A stretch of DNA of 6,919 bases, taken from contig JAGORP010000108.1 in the NCBI GenBank assembly GCA_018062725.1, positions 1 to 6,919 of the forward strand, written 5' to 3'. Below are positions 6,706-6,919 of this stretch, in pieces (positions within the stretch are counted from its first letter, which is position 1; the number at the start of each line of letters is the position of its first letter). The position numbers and the translations under genes were made by a program. The DNA comes from Flavobacterium sp. Its GTDB lineage: Bacteria > Bacteroidota > Bacteroidia > Flavobacteriales > Flavobacteriaceae. A model generated the notes under the pieces. It searched no databases, was not told the DNA's origin, and saw nothing but the letters and a program-made list of their open reading frames with translations.

Positions 6706-6919
6706 TTATTGTGATACTGTTTCTATAATTTTTGCAACGGTATTTTCGTTGTTAACCCCTAAACCTTCTTGTTGGTGGACTAATTCGCCATTTTTATTAA
6801 AAACACTAATGATGTTGGAATGGGAGAAATCCATAGGGGATATTTTTTTATATTTTACTGCCAACACATTTGCAAATTCTTGAACGGTGTTTACATTTCC
6901 TTGAAGAAATGTCCAATGC
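6706..6919 (-). CDS. SCO1/SenC-family copper chaperone, C-terminal part (runs off right edge)
   Basis: The minus strand from the right edge reads 70 residues (HWTFLQGNVN...) to a TAA at 6706-6708. The WTFLQGN start, the run KYKKISPMDFSHSNIISVFN (23-42) with its histidine H33, and KNGELVHQQEGLG (42-54) match the end of thioredoxin-fold SCO proteins, where a W-x-(F/L)-x-x-G turn and a late metal-binding histidine (xxHSxxxxLxxxxG) are conserved. The CxxxC copper-binding pair would be further upstream, outside the window. SCO proteins deliver copper to the CuA centre of oxidases and related enzymes, working on the periplasmic side of the membrane. The gene is followed by the inverted repeat at 6626-6701 and then by norQ. 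The family call is secure for a fragment; the target is unknown. Confidence 0.85.
   Translation of the reverse strand, partial: HWTFLQGNVNTVQEFANVLAVKYKKISPMDFSHSNIISVFNKNGELVHQQEGLGVNNENTVAKIIETVSQ

Noticed and set aside
1..6919. CRISPR arrays, tRNA/rRNA genes, insertion sequences or phage attachment sites
   Set aside because: No regularly spaced repeats, no cloverleaf-like or rRNA sequence, no transposase or terminal repeats were seen; coding is almost continuous.

Overview
The window looks like a piece of a Bacteroidota chromosome, most likely a marine or aquatic Flavobacteriia. The DNA is AT-rich, Shine-Dalgarno sequences are weak or absent, most stops are TAA, and the proteins have a flavobacterial composition (K/N/I/F-rich). 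No species can be named from the sequence. All recognisable genes lie on the minus strand and are tightly packed, so transcription runs from the right end (6919) to the left end (1).

In transcription order: the C-terminal 70 residues of an SCO1/SenC-type copper chaperone (entering at 6919); an 88-nt gap holding a long inverted repeat with a T-rich tail; a NorQ/CbbQ-type MoxR AAA+ ATPase; 2 nt later a NorD-type von Willebrand factor A protein; then an unexpected beta-carbonic anhydrase with an N-terminal export or lipoprotein-like segment; 3 nt after its stop, a five-helix haem-copper oxidase subunit III-like protein (NorE type); and, overlapping by 4 nt, an 80-residue three-helix subunit IV/NorF-like protein. 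NorQ, NorD and the NorE/NorF-like pair are the accessory set of a nitric oxide reductase. The catalytic norB/norC genes are not in the window and would be expected just upstream (right) of it.

A second set of genes follows an 84-nt gap that carries a near-perfect palindrome resembling a Crp/Fnr-family operator. These are a 599-residue protein of uncertain function with features of an FMN-binding TIM barrel (nitronate monooxygenase/FabK-like) plus a cysteine-containing region; an OsmC-family thiol peroxidase-like protein overlapping it by 20 nt; and, overlapping that by 4 nt, the N-terminal 88 residues of a DUF438/hemerythrin-like protein that runs off the left edge.

Working model (inference): the right half builds and activates a nitric oxide reductase. 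The left half is a translationally coupled redox or nitrosative-stress module, possibly switched on separately by an NO- or oxygen-responsive Crp/Fnr-type regulator. The least explained parts are the 599-residue protein and the carbonic anhydrase inside the nor accessory genes.
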